This document shows, one piece after another, positions 1 to 8,404 of a stretch of 12,561 bases of DNA. The stretch comes from Bacteroidota bacterium. GTDB lineage: Bacteria; Bacteroidota; Bacteroidia; Bacteroidales; JAADJA01. Made by a program: the position numbers and the translations under genes. Below the pieces are notes generated by a model that saw only the letters and a list, made by a program, of their open reading frames with translations, was not told where the DNA came from and made no database searches. The DNA lies in assembly GCA_024278155.1 (NCBI GenBank), contig JAJRTT010000216.1, positions 1 to 12,561 on the forward strand, in the 5' to 3' direction. Numbering within the stretch: the first letter of the stretch is position 1; the number at the start of each line of letters is the position of its first letter.

Positions 1-986
1 CATTTTGAAACGGAAGGATCATATTCCATATTTACAAACAACCTGAATTCCATTGGCAGTTCCCAAAACAATAACAGCTTCACCGAAGTGAATGCCTCCA
101 CCCAAATGTTCCTGGCCTTGCGGAGCAGTTTGAAATACCGTTCGAAAAAAGGCTTGATGTTTGGCCTGGATTACCGGAGGATCGATCCCAATTATAAATC
201 AATGGGCGTTTATTTCATAAACAACGACCTGGAAAATCTCACCTTTGCAACGGGATTCAGGCTTTTAAAAAAAAAATGCGGTTTAAAGGGAGTTTCGGGA
301 TCGAACGCAACAACCTGAAAGTTGCACGCAATGCCACAACGAAAAAGCTTATTGGCTCTGCGAACATATCCTATGACCCGGTACGTTTATTTGGCATCAA
401 CCTCACTTATTCCAATTACAGCCTTAACCAATCTGCGGGCAGGGTTCAGATTGCCGATTCGGTAAAACTGTACCAAACCAACAGCACAGTGATGATCATG
501 CCCCATTTCCAGTTTCAGGGAAAAGGGGGCAAGACCAACCATTTTATCAACCTGCTTTACACACGTATGGGCCTGAACGACAAAAACCCGGTAACCGAAA
601 ACCTGATGGGTTTCAAGGTAACGAACATCATTCTGTCCTATAACCTGGGTTTTGTAAAACCCGGGTTGGGGCTTATCGCAAGTATCAACCTGAACAATGT
701 GGAAATGGCCACCGGTAACAGCAGCAACAATGGATTTACGTTCGGTGTTACAAAAAGCCTGTTGGAACAAAAACTCAGCCTCTCATTGACCGCTACCTCA
801 ACCCAAAGCAAAAACGATATTGAAAAAATATCCATATTCAGCCCAGCTTTCAATGCAAACATGAAATTGGGCAAACACCATAGTTTCCGGTTGAAATTAT
901 ATATGATTTCAAACCAGAACAAAACAGATAATTCCAAAACTTTTACTGAACAAACAGGAGACTTTAGTTATGTATTCACTTTTTAA
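1..986 (+). CDS. Outer membrane beta-barrel protein, 3' part, with a frame break in an A10 run
   Basis: The reading frame is open from base 1, so the gene starts upstream of the window. It runs in one frame to about base 276, then continues in another frame to the TAA at 984-986. If the break is bridged, the joined protein reads through LLKKKMRFKGS without disturbance. Unbridged, the first frame stops at 316-318. The visible part, about 328 residues, alternates short polar and hydrophobic stretches typical of transmembrane beta-strands (for example GINLTYSNY and IILSYNLGFV). It ends in FSYVFTF, whose terminal Phe fits the beta-signal used by outer membrane assembly machinery. No family name can be given because the N-terminus is missing. 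The last 17 nt overlap the start of the next gene, so the two are probably coupled. The barrel is likely the outer membrane partner of the two secreted proteins downstream, but that role is inferred. Confidence 0.7.
267..276 (+). other. A10 homopolymer at the frame break of the beta-barrel gene
   Basis: Ten consecutive A fall exactly where coding switches from the frame of base 1 to the frame ending at 986. Restoring one frame needs 11 A (or 8), equivalent to a -1 ribosomal slip on A AAA AAA. The possible causes are a homopolymer sequencing or assembly error, a real inactivating or phase-variable indel, or slippage by polymerase or ribosome. The window alone cannot separate them. An ATG beginning at 276 lies in the second frame, but starting there would give a barrel fragment with no signal peptide, so independent initiation is the least attractive reading. 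Confidence 0.75.
956..960 (+). promoter_or_regulatory. Ribosome binding site AGGAG for the 1939-aa protein
   Basis: AGGAG lies 9 nt upstream of the ATG at 970, inside the coding region of the barrel gene. It is the only clear Shine-Dalgarno-like sequence in front of a gene in this window. The other starts follow AT-rich leaders, as is usual in Bacteroidota. It supports the ATG at 970 and translational coupling to the upstream gene. Confidence 0.55.
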
Positions 987-3900
987 TACTTCAAAAGGAA
1001 AAAGAAAATCACGGATATTGATATGGCTCTTGCTGTTGCCGGTACTTTCATTTGCCCAGTCATATCCGGTGATGGTAACCGCACTTGTTTACCCACCGTA
1101 CTCAACACAATTCTCTTATTATGTTGATCACCCCAACAAAATAATGGTGAGCCTTTTAAATACATCGCCCCAACCACTTGAAGTTTATCTTGCAGGGAAT
1201 TTCTCGGGCGACAACGGAATTGACATACGTACAGAAGATGGTTACAAGCCCGCAACACCAATCTCCCTGATGCCCAATATCCCTTTTCAATTGACACAAT
1301 ATAATATTGGCGATGTTTTTTCCACAAACAATCTTGTTTATTCGGGGATTACACAGAACGAATTAATGAATATGCAGGGATTGCCCGAAGGTAATTACCA
1401 AATATGTTTCACCGCTTTTGATTTTTATTCCGATCAGCAACTCTCGGCGGACCAACCTGGGGGATGCTCCAATTTTTTCATTATCCAATATGTGGATCCT
1501 CCCGACATCATACTTCCTTATTGTGGCGACAGTCTGTTTGTTTCAACCCCACAGAATATTTTGTTCTCCTGGACACCGCCGGTCGGGGCCGGCCCCGAAG
1601 TATATTATCATTTTACCATGGTTGAAATGTACCCCGGTGACAGAAACCCCAACGATGCGATTGCCTCGGCAGTACCTCCTTTTTTTTATGATACTGATGT
1701 AACAAGCAATCAGTTGCTCATGGGCACATCCGAGCCTCAATTAATGGTAGGGCGTTCATACGCTTTTGTGGTGCAGGCCATCGACCCTTACAATCAAATC
1801 GTGTTCAAAAATGAGGGTGTAAGCGAAGCTTGTTGGTTCAATTATAAAGACAGTGGCACTTCGTTCGTTCAATCCGACAGCCTTCCAATTGTTGATTTGG
1901 GCATTGACGATTTCATCGGCGATTTTGAATTGATCCCCAATACCATTATAAATGGCCAACTATTGTACAAACTGGCCTCTTATGCAGGAAGCGGGGCTTC
2001 AGGTGGGGGTATCCCTTCAGGTTATGGCGGCGGCAACAATGGGTGGGATTACCAAAATATGGTAAATTTCAATATGGTGAACGGCGGCAATGCAAACAAC
2101 AACAACCTTAGCATAGGTGGGTTTGGGGACATGGGTCTTCAACAAACCGGTGTGGGCAATTTTTCGCTGCAACCACCTTATGGAACAGGAACGATAAATG
2201 AATCCGTAATCGACCCGGGAAGTGCCGAACCTTTGCGCAACACGATGATAAGGCTTGTCGTGCGGTTCGGCCTTGTTGCAGGTGATGGTTTCTTTTATAC
2301 GCGTGCAGGCCTGACCGGGTCGGGTGCCGGTGGAAGTATCAATGCAAATGGATACAAGTTTTATGATCTTTTCGGAAATGAAGTAAGTGTGCAAAAAGTA
2401 CTTGGTACGGTCAACAAAGTACTGGATGTTGTAACAACAGACACCCAGGGGAATTACTCATTCAATTTCCAGACCGATTTCTTTTCAGGCCCAATCTATG
2501 CCGCATCCGGTGCAAATGGATTTATGCAGGGCGACCTTAAAGGGGTAATCAGTCTAAAGGTGGAAGTGATCAATCAAAAATTTTGCAGTCCCGATGTGGA
2601 AATATTTGCCAAACCGGGCGATGCACTTGATATCCCTTCACAAGTGGCCTTGATAAAGGATTTCGACCTTCATTTAAAGGTTGTCTCTGAATACGATGAG
2701 TATACTGGAAACCCTGATGACAATACAATTTATGTAGGGCATGATATAAAACCCAAAGCCATTCCGGGCGGCGAACCCATCCCAAAAGCAATCGTGAAAG
2801 TTTTAAGGGACGTTCAACAGTTGAACAACGAACACCCATCTATCCTTCTTGCCGAAGGCCAACAGCTTGGCAGCATTACAAACAACGAGAATGGTGAGTT
2901 TAAAGATGTTTTTATCGGGCAAACCGATATTGAAGGCAATATTGTCATACCCAAATTGGTAAAGCATTGGGCAGTGACCGATGGGGAAGACCATAGCCCC
3001 TATTTTTTTAGCGTACGCACCCGTTCGGAACAAGCCGATAGTGCTTACGAAAACACATTGTACAATTATTTACCGTTTTTTGGGGATATAACCGGGATAC
3101 GGATAAGTGTTGAATCATCGGGAACTCAATTATTGGACGATGATGCAGGTTGGAACGGCTATGCCCCGGTGACCTATAACCATTTTTATATGCCGCCACA
3201 ATCCGCAACTGACCGTGAAGTCCGGCTTGAGGCCGCGCCCCCCGAAATAAAGGGACGGTTGATGGTTGAGAGCAACATGGAGAACATTGGTTTGCCAGAT
3301 GCGGAAGTCAAGCTTTATGCCGCTTACACCAACGATATGCCCGGCTTGTTCGAAACCAGGACATACACCAATAATTCAGGTTTTTTCAGCTTTAAGGACC
3401 TTTTGGTAAATGTTGATGAAAATGGTGTTGCACGGGGGCCTTTCCGAAGGATAAACATCCCCCATCCCATGTACAAATCAATCACCTGGCCGCCACAGGA
3501 TGAATTGGCGCTCAATTTAAAATACGGAGAGCTGTATTTCAAGGAATTTCAGATGGAGCCCAAGCGCTTGCTAAAGGCAAAAGTGGTAGATGAAAATGGA
3601 AATGCGGTGGCAGCTTATGTAAAGGTGCTTCCCAACAGCCCCTATGTAAAAACCGAACCGCGCTACGAATATGACGACAATGGGAATATCTATGTCCAAT
3701 ACGAGTTTGTTGACGTTCCCGTTGTTGGCTATGGCGTAAACCGTATCGAGGTACAACCTTTGTCGAACCAATTTTTCCCCGATACCATTTCGTTGGCACA
3801 ATTGCCCGAAAACCCCAACGAAAGGATATCGCTGGAGGTTTCCAAAAAGCTGCACCGTTTGAAACTACAAGTTAAAAACATGGAAACGAACGCAACCATT

Positions 3901-6789
3901 GCCAATGCCGATGTAGTTGTTGGTGACACCTTGGTTTATGGGAAAACCGATCAGTATGGTTATGTCGAGCTCTTGTTCCCTTCGCCCGGTGAACAATTCC
4001 AGATAAAGGTCATCGCCGATAATTATACACCTACACAGGTTAGCTATAATATTCCTGTCGGCAACACCTGGCATTACGAATACCTTGGATTGGAACCAGC
4101 CACCAGCATTTCCGGTAGCATCACGCAAAAAAAAAGTGGACAGCCCATTGACAGTGCATTTGTATATATCCGTTTGCAAAGTACTGATGGCCATTCGGTC
4201 TATCTTGAATCCTATTCCGCTGCGGATGGGAAATACACATTGCACGGTATCCCCATGTCGTTGACAAATACAGATATCCATGTTGTAAAAGAAGGGAACA
4301 ACCCAAGTTATATCGGTGTTGTTGAAAGTATTGCGATCGATCCCTTTGCTTATCCCGTACCTTCCTATGATTTTCAACTAACAGCAGCAAACAATATCGA
4401 CCTGTCCAACATTTGGGGATTTCCGGTCAGTATCGAATCTATGGTTTCAAAAGCGGGACATGGGACTTCGATAAGCGGCTTCTTTCATGACCTGCCCACA
4501 GTCCCCGGTTTTGAAACCTTAAATGAGAATGAGAAGGTTTATTTCAAAAACATAAAAATTGACCCTGCACCCGCCAATCACAAAATCAACCCTTTAGGCA
4601 GCACGCTCACCACCGAAACATTTTTTGTCCCGATCAAGATAAATGGCGGCTTTGAAGGCAAGTTCCATGTCCCTTCAACTTGGCTCAACCCACAAAAACT
4701 TGAACTTAAAAAAAATGGGGACAATGGCTCAATTTCCGGGGCATTGTTGCTCGATTTGGCCTCGTTCAAATTTGCCTATGATTTCCATGGCGATTTTTAC
4801 CTTGGCGACGACACCCTTCACAACGATATAGCACTGTTCAAAAGTATTTCATCGGGTTTTCCCGGTCTCTATCTGGCAAAAAAATACATTTTCGACCTGG
4901 GTACTTCCTTCAAGCCAATCCCTGTCAACAATTTCCGGGTTTTCGGCTTCAATGCCTCATCTGATTTTGAATCGGCATTTTACCTTGATAACGCAATCCA
5001 TATCGGGACTACGCTCCATACCGACATTCAAATGGCAAATGGTATGCCTTCGCTCGATTTAAAAATCAATGCCGGGGAAGTGGAAATAACAAGGGAAAAC
5101 ATCGAGGTAAAACCCAATGCGGGGAATTTGATTTCCTTTGACCTGGAAGATTGGAAAGTAGAAAGCAAAAGTGGTTGGTCTTTCGACAAAACAAGGGACG
5201 CCATTGTAATCCCAAAAGGATTGATCCTGACCGGGCTTGGCGTTGACGCTTCCATAAAGGGGCTGAACATCCGTCCCAATGCCCTTCGGGAAGGGGAAAT
5301 TGATATGGAAGGGGGATTGTCACTTGGTGGGATAACAAAACTTGAACTTGCCAATGGACTGGAACCCAAGTTCAACTACGATGCAGGAGTGGGACATTAC
5401 AGGATTAGCATTGTGGGCAATGCACAGGGACCCGCTGCATGGGTAAATCAATTGCCAACCACCAGCGACCGCCTTGAATTTACCTCCATTGGGATGTTAA
5501 GTGACAACTCATCCGTCCTAAGCCTTGGCAAACATATGGTTTTCCACAATGTCTTGGATATTTTCGTTGATCAGATCATGACGGGCAATGGGTTCTTCAG
5601 CCTTGCGGGAATGCCCGATCTTGGCATCCCCGGCTTTGTACCGACACGGGCCGTTATGACATTTACCAAGCCCAACGGGCAACTCCATGCCAAACTGGAA
5701 CCTTTGAACGGTGCAGTTGACTGTAACGGGAATGTAGTTTATAAATTGGAACAGAAAGAAACCTCACAGAGCCTGAGCAATAAAAAATATACGGCCTATG
5801 GAGAGTTCTTCATAAAGCCACCACCGGGCGAACCAGGGGAAAAACTAAGCTTGAAAGGTTTCCTGACAAAAACACCCGGCAATTGTTATATTGATGCAAT
5901 TCCCGGTACCATAGAAATAGGGAAAGAAACCATGAACGTGATTGATGGGAATATTTCCGTAAGCAATGATAGCTGGGGAATCCTGAATTTCAATTGCAGC
6001 ACAAACTCAACAGGACTTGACGATGAAAATGTGATTACTTACACCGTGCATGGAGGGATTGAAGCCGATGGTCCGGGGATCAAGGTAGATCAAATCGAAA
6101 CCCCACTTGGCAACTTGAACATGGCCTATTTGTTTCCTGAAAAAGCTTTAGTGGGAAGCCTGACCATTAATGGCCCATTGGACATGGGGTTTGCTTCCCT
6201 TCAAAGCGGGGCAATGGCAATGCGGTTCGATCCCGGTGGTTTTTATATGGCCTTTTCCGGGACAATCAATATGTTACAGGAGCAGTATCTTGGCGGGTTT
6301 GTCCTTGGCGATTACAGCCATGATTTAAGTGACGTGGTTTCACCTATACTTAAAGATTTTAAAAAGAACCCACCCGATTTTTCTTCTTTGCACGGGTTTT
6401 ATGCCATCGGGCAACGGAACCTGATCAATGCCTCCTTCCCTATTCCTGTTGCACCCCCAATCATGGTTGGTGTAAAAGCCGGCCTGGGCGGATACACCCG
6501 TTTTGATTATGCCAACCCCCAGTTCACCATCGGGGGATATGCATTTGTAGATGCCATTGGAGGTATCAATGTTCCGCTCTGCGGGTTTGTAGGTGCCGAG
6601 GCACATACGTTCTTTAATGTTGAAGGGGGATATGAAAACAACGTTATGTTTATACAATCCTGCGGTTTGACCAATGTAGCAGTAGGTGCATGTGGCCTTA
6701 ATGGCTCCATCAACATCATAAATAAAAACAAACTTAGCAGCAACGGAGACAATGAGTTCTCTTTGGGACTGGGTGGAAATTGTGATTGA
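970..6789 (+). CDS. Giant secreted multidomain protein with TANFOR-like N-terminus (1939 aa)
   Basis: Residues 1-29 form a Sec signal peptide: a basic KGKRKSR stretch, a hydrophobic core, and likely cleavage at SFA|QS. Residues about 31-175 resemble the TANFOR domain of Bacteroidota surface proteins, including the LPEGNYQICFTAFD stretch before a Cys-containing loop. About 176-291 looks like a fibronectin type III unit (FSWTPP, then SYAFVVQA). A Gly/Asn-rich linker spans about 341-393. Several carboxypeptidase-regulatory-like beta-sandwiches follow, near residues 418, 604, 759, 867, 964 and 1047, with patterns such as TDTQGNYSF, GKTDQYGYVEL and SAADGKYTLHGI. From about 1138 to the end is an unrecognised beta-rich part. 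Six Cys are scattered over the last 360 residues and the protein ends NCD. No type IX sorting domain, LPXTG or barrel C-terminus is evident. It overlaps the barrel gene by 17 nt and precedes the FnIII protein by 30 nt. A structural or adhesive surface role is inferred; no catalytic motif was seen. Confidence 0.88.
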   Translation: MYSLFNTSKGKRKSRILIWLLLLPVLSFAQSYPVMVTALVYPPYSTQFSYYVDHPNKIMVSLLNTSPQPLEVYLAGNFSGDNGIDIRTEDGYKPATPISLMPNIPFQLTQYNIGDVFSTNNLVYSGITQNELMNMQGLPEGNYQICFTAFDFYSDQQLSADQPGGCSNFFIIQYVDPPDIILPYCGDSLFVSTPQNILFSWTPPVGAGPEVYYHFTMVEMYPGDRNPNDAIASAVPPFFYDTDVTSNQLLMGTSEPQLMVGRSYAFVVQAIDPYNQIVFKNEGVSEACWFNYKDSGTSFVQSDSLPIVDLGIDDFIGDFELIPNTIINGQLLYKLASYAGSGASGGGIPSGYGGGNNGWDYQNMVNFNMVNGGNANNNNLSIGGFGDMGLQQTGVGNFSLQPPYGTGTINESVIDPGSAEPLRNTMIRLVVRFGLVAGDGFFYTRAGLTGSGAGGSINANGYKFYDLFGNEVSVQKVLGTVNKVLDVVTTDTQGNYSFNFQTDFFSGPIYAASGANGFMQGDLKGVISLKVEVINQKFCSPDVEIFAKPGDALDIPSQVALIKDFDLHLKVVSEYDEYTGNPDDNTIYVGHDIKPKAIPGGEPIPKAIVKVLRDVQQLNNEHPSILLAEGQQLGSITNNENGEFKDVFIGQTDIEGNIVIPKLVKHWAVTDGEDHSPYFFSVRTRSEQADSAYENTLYNYLPFFGDITGIRISVESSGTQLLDDDAGWNGYAPVTYNHFYMPPQSATDREVRLEAAPPEIKGRLMVESNMENIGLPDAEVKLYAAYTNDMPGLFETRTYTNNSGFFSFKDLLVNVDENGVARGPFRRINIPHPMYKSITWPPQDELALNLKYGELYFKEFQMEPKRLLKAKVVDENGNAVAAYVKVLPNSPYVKTEPRYEYDDNGNIYVQYEFVDVPVVGYGVNRIEVQPLSNQFFPDTISLAQLPENPNERISLEVSKKLHRLKLQVKNMETNATIANADVVVGDTLVYGKTDQYGYVELLFPSPGEQFQIKVIADNYTPTQVSYNIPVGNTWHYEYLGLEPATSISGSITQKKSGQPIDSAFVYIRLQSTDGHSVYLESYSAADGKYTLHGIPMSLTNTDIHVVKEGNNPSYIGVVESIAIDPFAYPVPSYDFQLTAANNIDLSNIWGFPVSIESMVSKAGHGTSISGFFHDLPTVPGFETLNENEKVYFKNIKIDPAPANHKINPLGSTLTTETFFVPIKINGGFEGKFHVPSTWLNPQKLELKKNGDNGSISGALLLDLASFKFAYDFHGDFYLGDDTLHNDIALFKSISSGFPGLYLAKKYIFDLGTSFKPIPVNNFRVFGFNASSDFESAFYLDNAIHIGTTLHTDIQMANGMPSLDLKINAGEVEITRENIEVKPNAGNLISFDLEDWKVESKSGWSFDKTRDAIVIPKGLILTGLGVDASIKGLNIRPNALREGEIDMEGGLSLGGITKLELANGLEPKFNYDAGVGHYRISIVGNAQGPAAWVNQLPTTSDRLEFTSIGMLSDNSSVLSLGKHMVFHNVLDIFVDQIMTGNGFFSLAGMPDLGIPGFVPTRAVMTFTKPNGQLHAKLEPLNGAVDCNGNVVYKLEQKETSQSLSNKKYTAYGEFFIKPPPGEPGEKLSLKGFLTKTPGNCYIDAIPGTIEIGKETMNVIDGNISVSNDSWGILNFNCSTNSTGLDDENVITYTVHGGIEADGPGIKVDQIETPLGNLNMAYLFPEKALVGSLTINGPLDMGFASLQSGAMAMRFDPGGFYMAFSGTINMLQEQYLGGFVLGDYSHDLSDVVSPILKDFKKNPPDFSSLHGFYAIGQRNLINASFPIPVAPPIMVGVKAGLGGYTRFDYANPQFTIGGYAFVDAIGGINVPLCGFVGAEAHTFFNVEGGYENNVMFIQSCGLTNVAVGACGLNGSINIINKNKLSSNGDNEFSLGLGGNCD

Positions 6790-6819
6790 TTATTTTAAAC
6801 ATACTAAAAAACATATATC

Positions 6820-8322
6820 GTGAAAACCATAAACATATTTTTTCTGTTTTTATTCCCCTCTTTGCTTTTCGGACAGGGTATTACACTGAAAAAGTCAATC
6901 AGCGACAGCGATTATCCGAAAATCAGCTGGCAAACATCTATAAACATCGACACTACTGCATTTCGGGTATTCCGTGCAAAAGTTGAACACGATATGTTTG
7001 TAGAAATCCACACTATCCATTTTGTCAGCAAACCAAACGGGAAAGATACAATGACCTTTACGGTATTTGATACTACCTTGCTTCAAAAAGGGCTTTACAT
7101 GTATTACATAAAAGCTATCTCAAACAATAAGCAGGTAAAATCGGAAATTGCCTATGGACATAACTACGGGCTACTTCCCCGGCCCCAATTGGCATTTTTT
7201 AAATCTACACCCCTGGACGACAGGAAAGCAGTAAAACTTGACTGGAAACTCAATTTTGACCAAACCACCAGCAGTATGGAGCTTTTCCGGAGCAAGGCCT
7301 ACGATACGGGATATATCAAAATCACCGACCTGGGTCCGGATATGGAAACATTCACCGATGTTATCCCTTTGGCCAACGAGCCCTGGTTTTATTTTATGCT
7401 GATCCATGACTATTTTGGCAACCAAATCCCTGGAACAAGGATTCCGGCATTTGCAACCTTTGCCGAAAAGCCCATCCGTCCACAAAACATCATAGGGCAT
7501 TTCCATAACGACACTTTGTTTATCAATTGGAAAAACACCGGAAAGAACATTATCGGCCACAGGGTTTACCGCAGCATCGGCAACAAAGAATTCCGGCTCC
7601 TGAACGGTATGGCCCCGTCTTTGTCCGAAAACACCGTTTTCGCGGATACCAGCCCTGAATTGAAAAACGCCACGACCCTAAGATATTATGTGCGAAATGT
7701 GAGCGATGGTTTTATTGAAAGCAATAGTTCCGACACCTTGCATTTTCATATTCCCGAACATGAAACAATACCGCCCCCGAAAGAGATGGATATCATTACG
7801 GTCAAAAACGGAAACGTCAAACTGTTTTGGCTCCCTCCGGGAGAAGGCTTTGTGCAAGCGTTCAATGTGTACCTTATCGACCCAAAGGGAGATACTTCGC
7901 TATTGAACAATGCCCCGGTCACGCAAAACCATTTTGCGGATACCATTTATCGCACCGAAGGCAAATACCATTACGAAGTCGAAAGCATAGGGTTTGCCGG
8001 CAAGGTTTCAAAACAAAGAAACCGAAAAACAATCCACCGCTACAAACCGCAGGTACATGTTATCCTTGATTTGAAAAAACGAAAAGACGGAATCGAAATC
8101 TCATGGAAAAGGCCTTTGGACAAACACATTTCAGAAATGCTCCTGTACAAAAAACATGGGGAAGCACAGGCTGTGGTGAAGAAGTCATTTTCCAACAAAG
8201 AAGACATCAACTATCTTGACACAAAGGTAAGCAGGGGAAACACATACTTGTACAAGTTGATGGCCGTGATGGAAAACGGCGATGAAATCACCGTAAACGA
8301 TGGCGTTGAAATAAACTGGTAG
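6820..8322 (+). CDS. Secreted protein of five tandem FnIII-like units (500 aa)
   Basis: The start is a GTG at 6820, which places a signal peptide at residues 1-19 (hydrophobic FFLFLFPSLLFG, cleavage near FGQG). No in-frame ATG early enough would keep the signal. The mature part divides into five units of about 95 residues, beginning near 20, 120, 217, 318 and 408. Each has a B-strand Trp (ISWQ, LDWK, INWK, LFWLPP, ISWKRP) and an aromatic F-strand such as YMYYIKA, RYYVRN or YLYKLMAV. This is the usual spacing of fibronectin type III folds. There is no enzyme domain, membrane anchor or recognisable type IX C-terminal sorting domain. It lies 30 nt after the giant gene, so co-transcription and a shared role at the cell surface are likely. 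A binding or scaffold function is inferred. The gene ends just before a hairpin terminator. Confidence 0.87.
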   Translation: MKTINIFFLFLFPSLLFGQGITLKKSISDSDYPKISWQTSINIDTTAFRVFRAKVEHDMFVEIHTIHFVSKPNGKDTMTFTVFDTTLLQKGLYMYYIKAISNNKQVKSEIAYGHNYGLLPRPQLAFFKSTPLDDRKAVKLDWKLNFDQTTSSMELFRSKAYDTGYIKITDLGPDMETFTDVIPLANEPWFYFMLIHDYFGNQIPGTRIPAFATFAEKPIRPQNIIGHFHNDTLFINWKNTGKNIIGHRVYRSIGNKEFRLLNGMAPSLSENTVFADTSPELKNATTLRYYVRNVSDGFIESNSSDTLHFHIPEHETIPPPKEMDIITVKNGNVKLFWLPPGEGFVQAFNVYLIDPKGDTSLLNNAPVTQNHFADTIYRTEGKYHYEVESIGFAGKVSKQRNRKTIHRYKPQVHVILDLKKRKDGIEISWKRPLDKHISEMLLYKKHGEAQAVVKKSFSNKEDINYLDTKVSRGNTYLYKLMAVMENGDEITVNDGVEINW

Positions 8323-8347
8323 CCTTGTGCATCAATTTACGAACACA

Positions 8348-8385
8348 CAAAAAAGGGAATGCCGATTTTAACATTCCCTTTTTTG
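8348..8385. terminator. Bidirectional intrinsic terminator
   Basis: A perfect 14-bp stem (8348-8361 with 8372-8385) encloses a 10-nt loop. The core GGGAATG/CATTCCC is flanked by A6 on the left and T6 on the right. It therefore forms a hairpin with a U tract on either strand. It sits in the 82-nt gap between the convergent FnIII gene and the solute-binding protein gene, and probably ends both transcripts. Confidence 0.88.
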
Positions 8386-8404
8386 CATACCTGTAAAAAA
8401 AGCC

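Noticed and set aside
276..986. Independent gene starting at the ATG in the A10 run
   Set aside because: The product would be a barrel fragment with no signal peptide, and the sequence joins smoothly to the upstream frame, so a frame break within one gene explains it better.
1584..1597. Perfect 14-nt palindrome CGGGGCCGGCCCCG inside the giant gene
   Set aside because: It encodes an ordinary Pro-Val-Gly-Ala-Gly-Pro stretch of the FnIII-like region and has no flanking terminator or repeat features, so it is most likely chance in a locally GC-rich stretch.
1981..2130. Gly/Asn-rich low-complexity stretch as a possible repeat array
   Set aside because: There is no regular period at DNA or protein level; it reads as a flexible linker between domains.
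3865..4377. Open frame of 170 codons on the minus strand
   Set aside because: It lies wholly antisense to the well-supported giant gene, and its translation has no domain or signal. Other long antisense frames in the window were rejected for the same reason.
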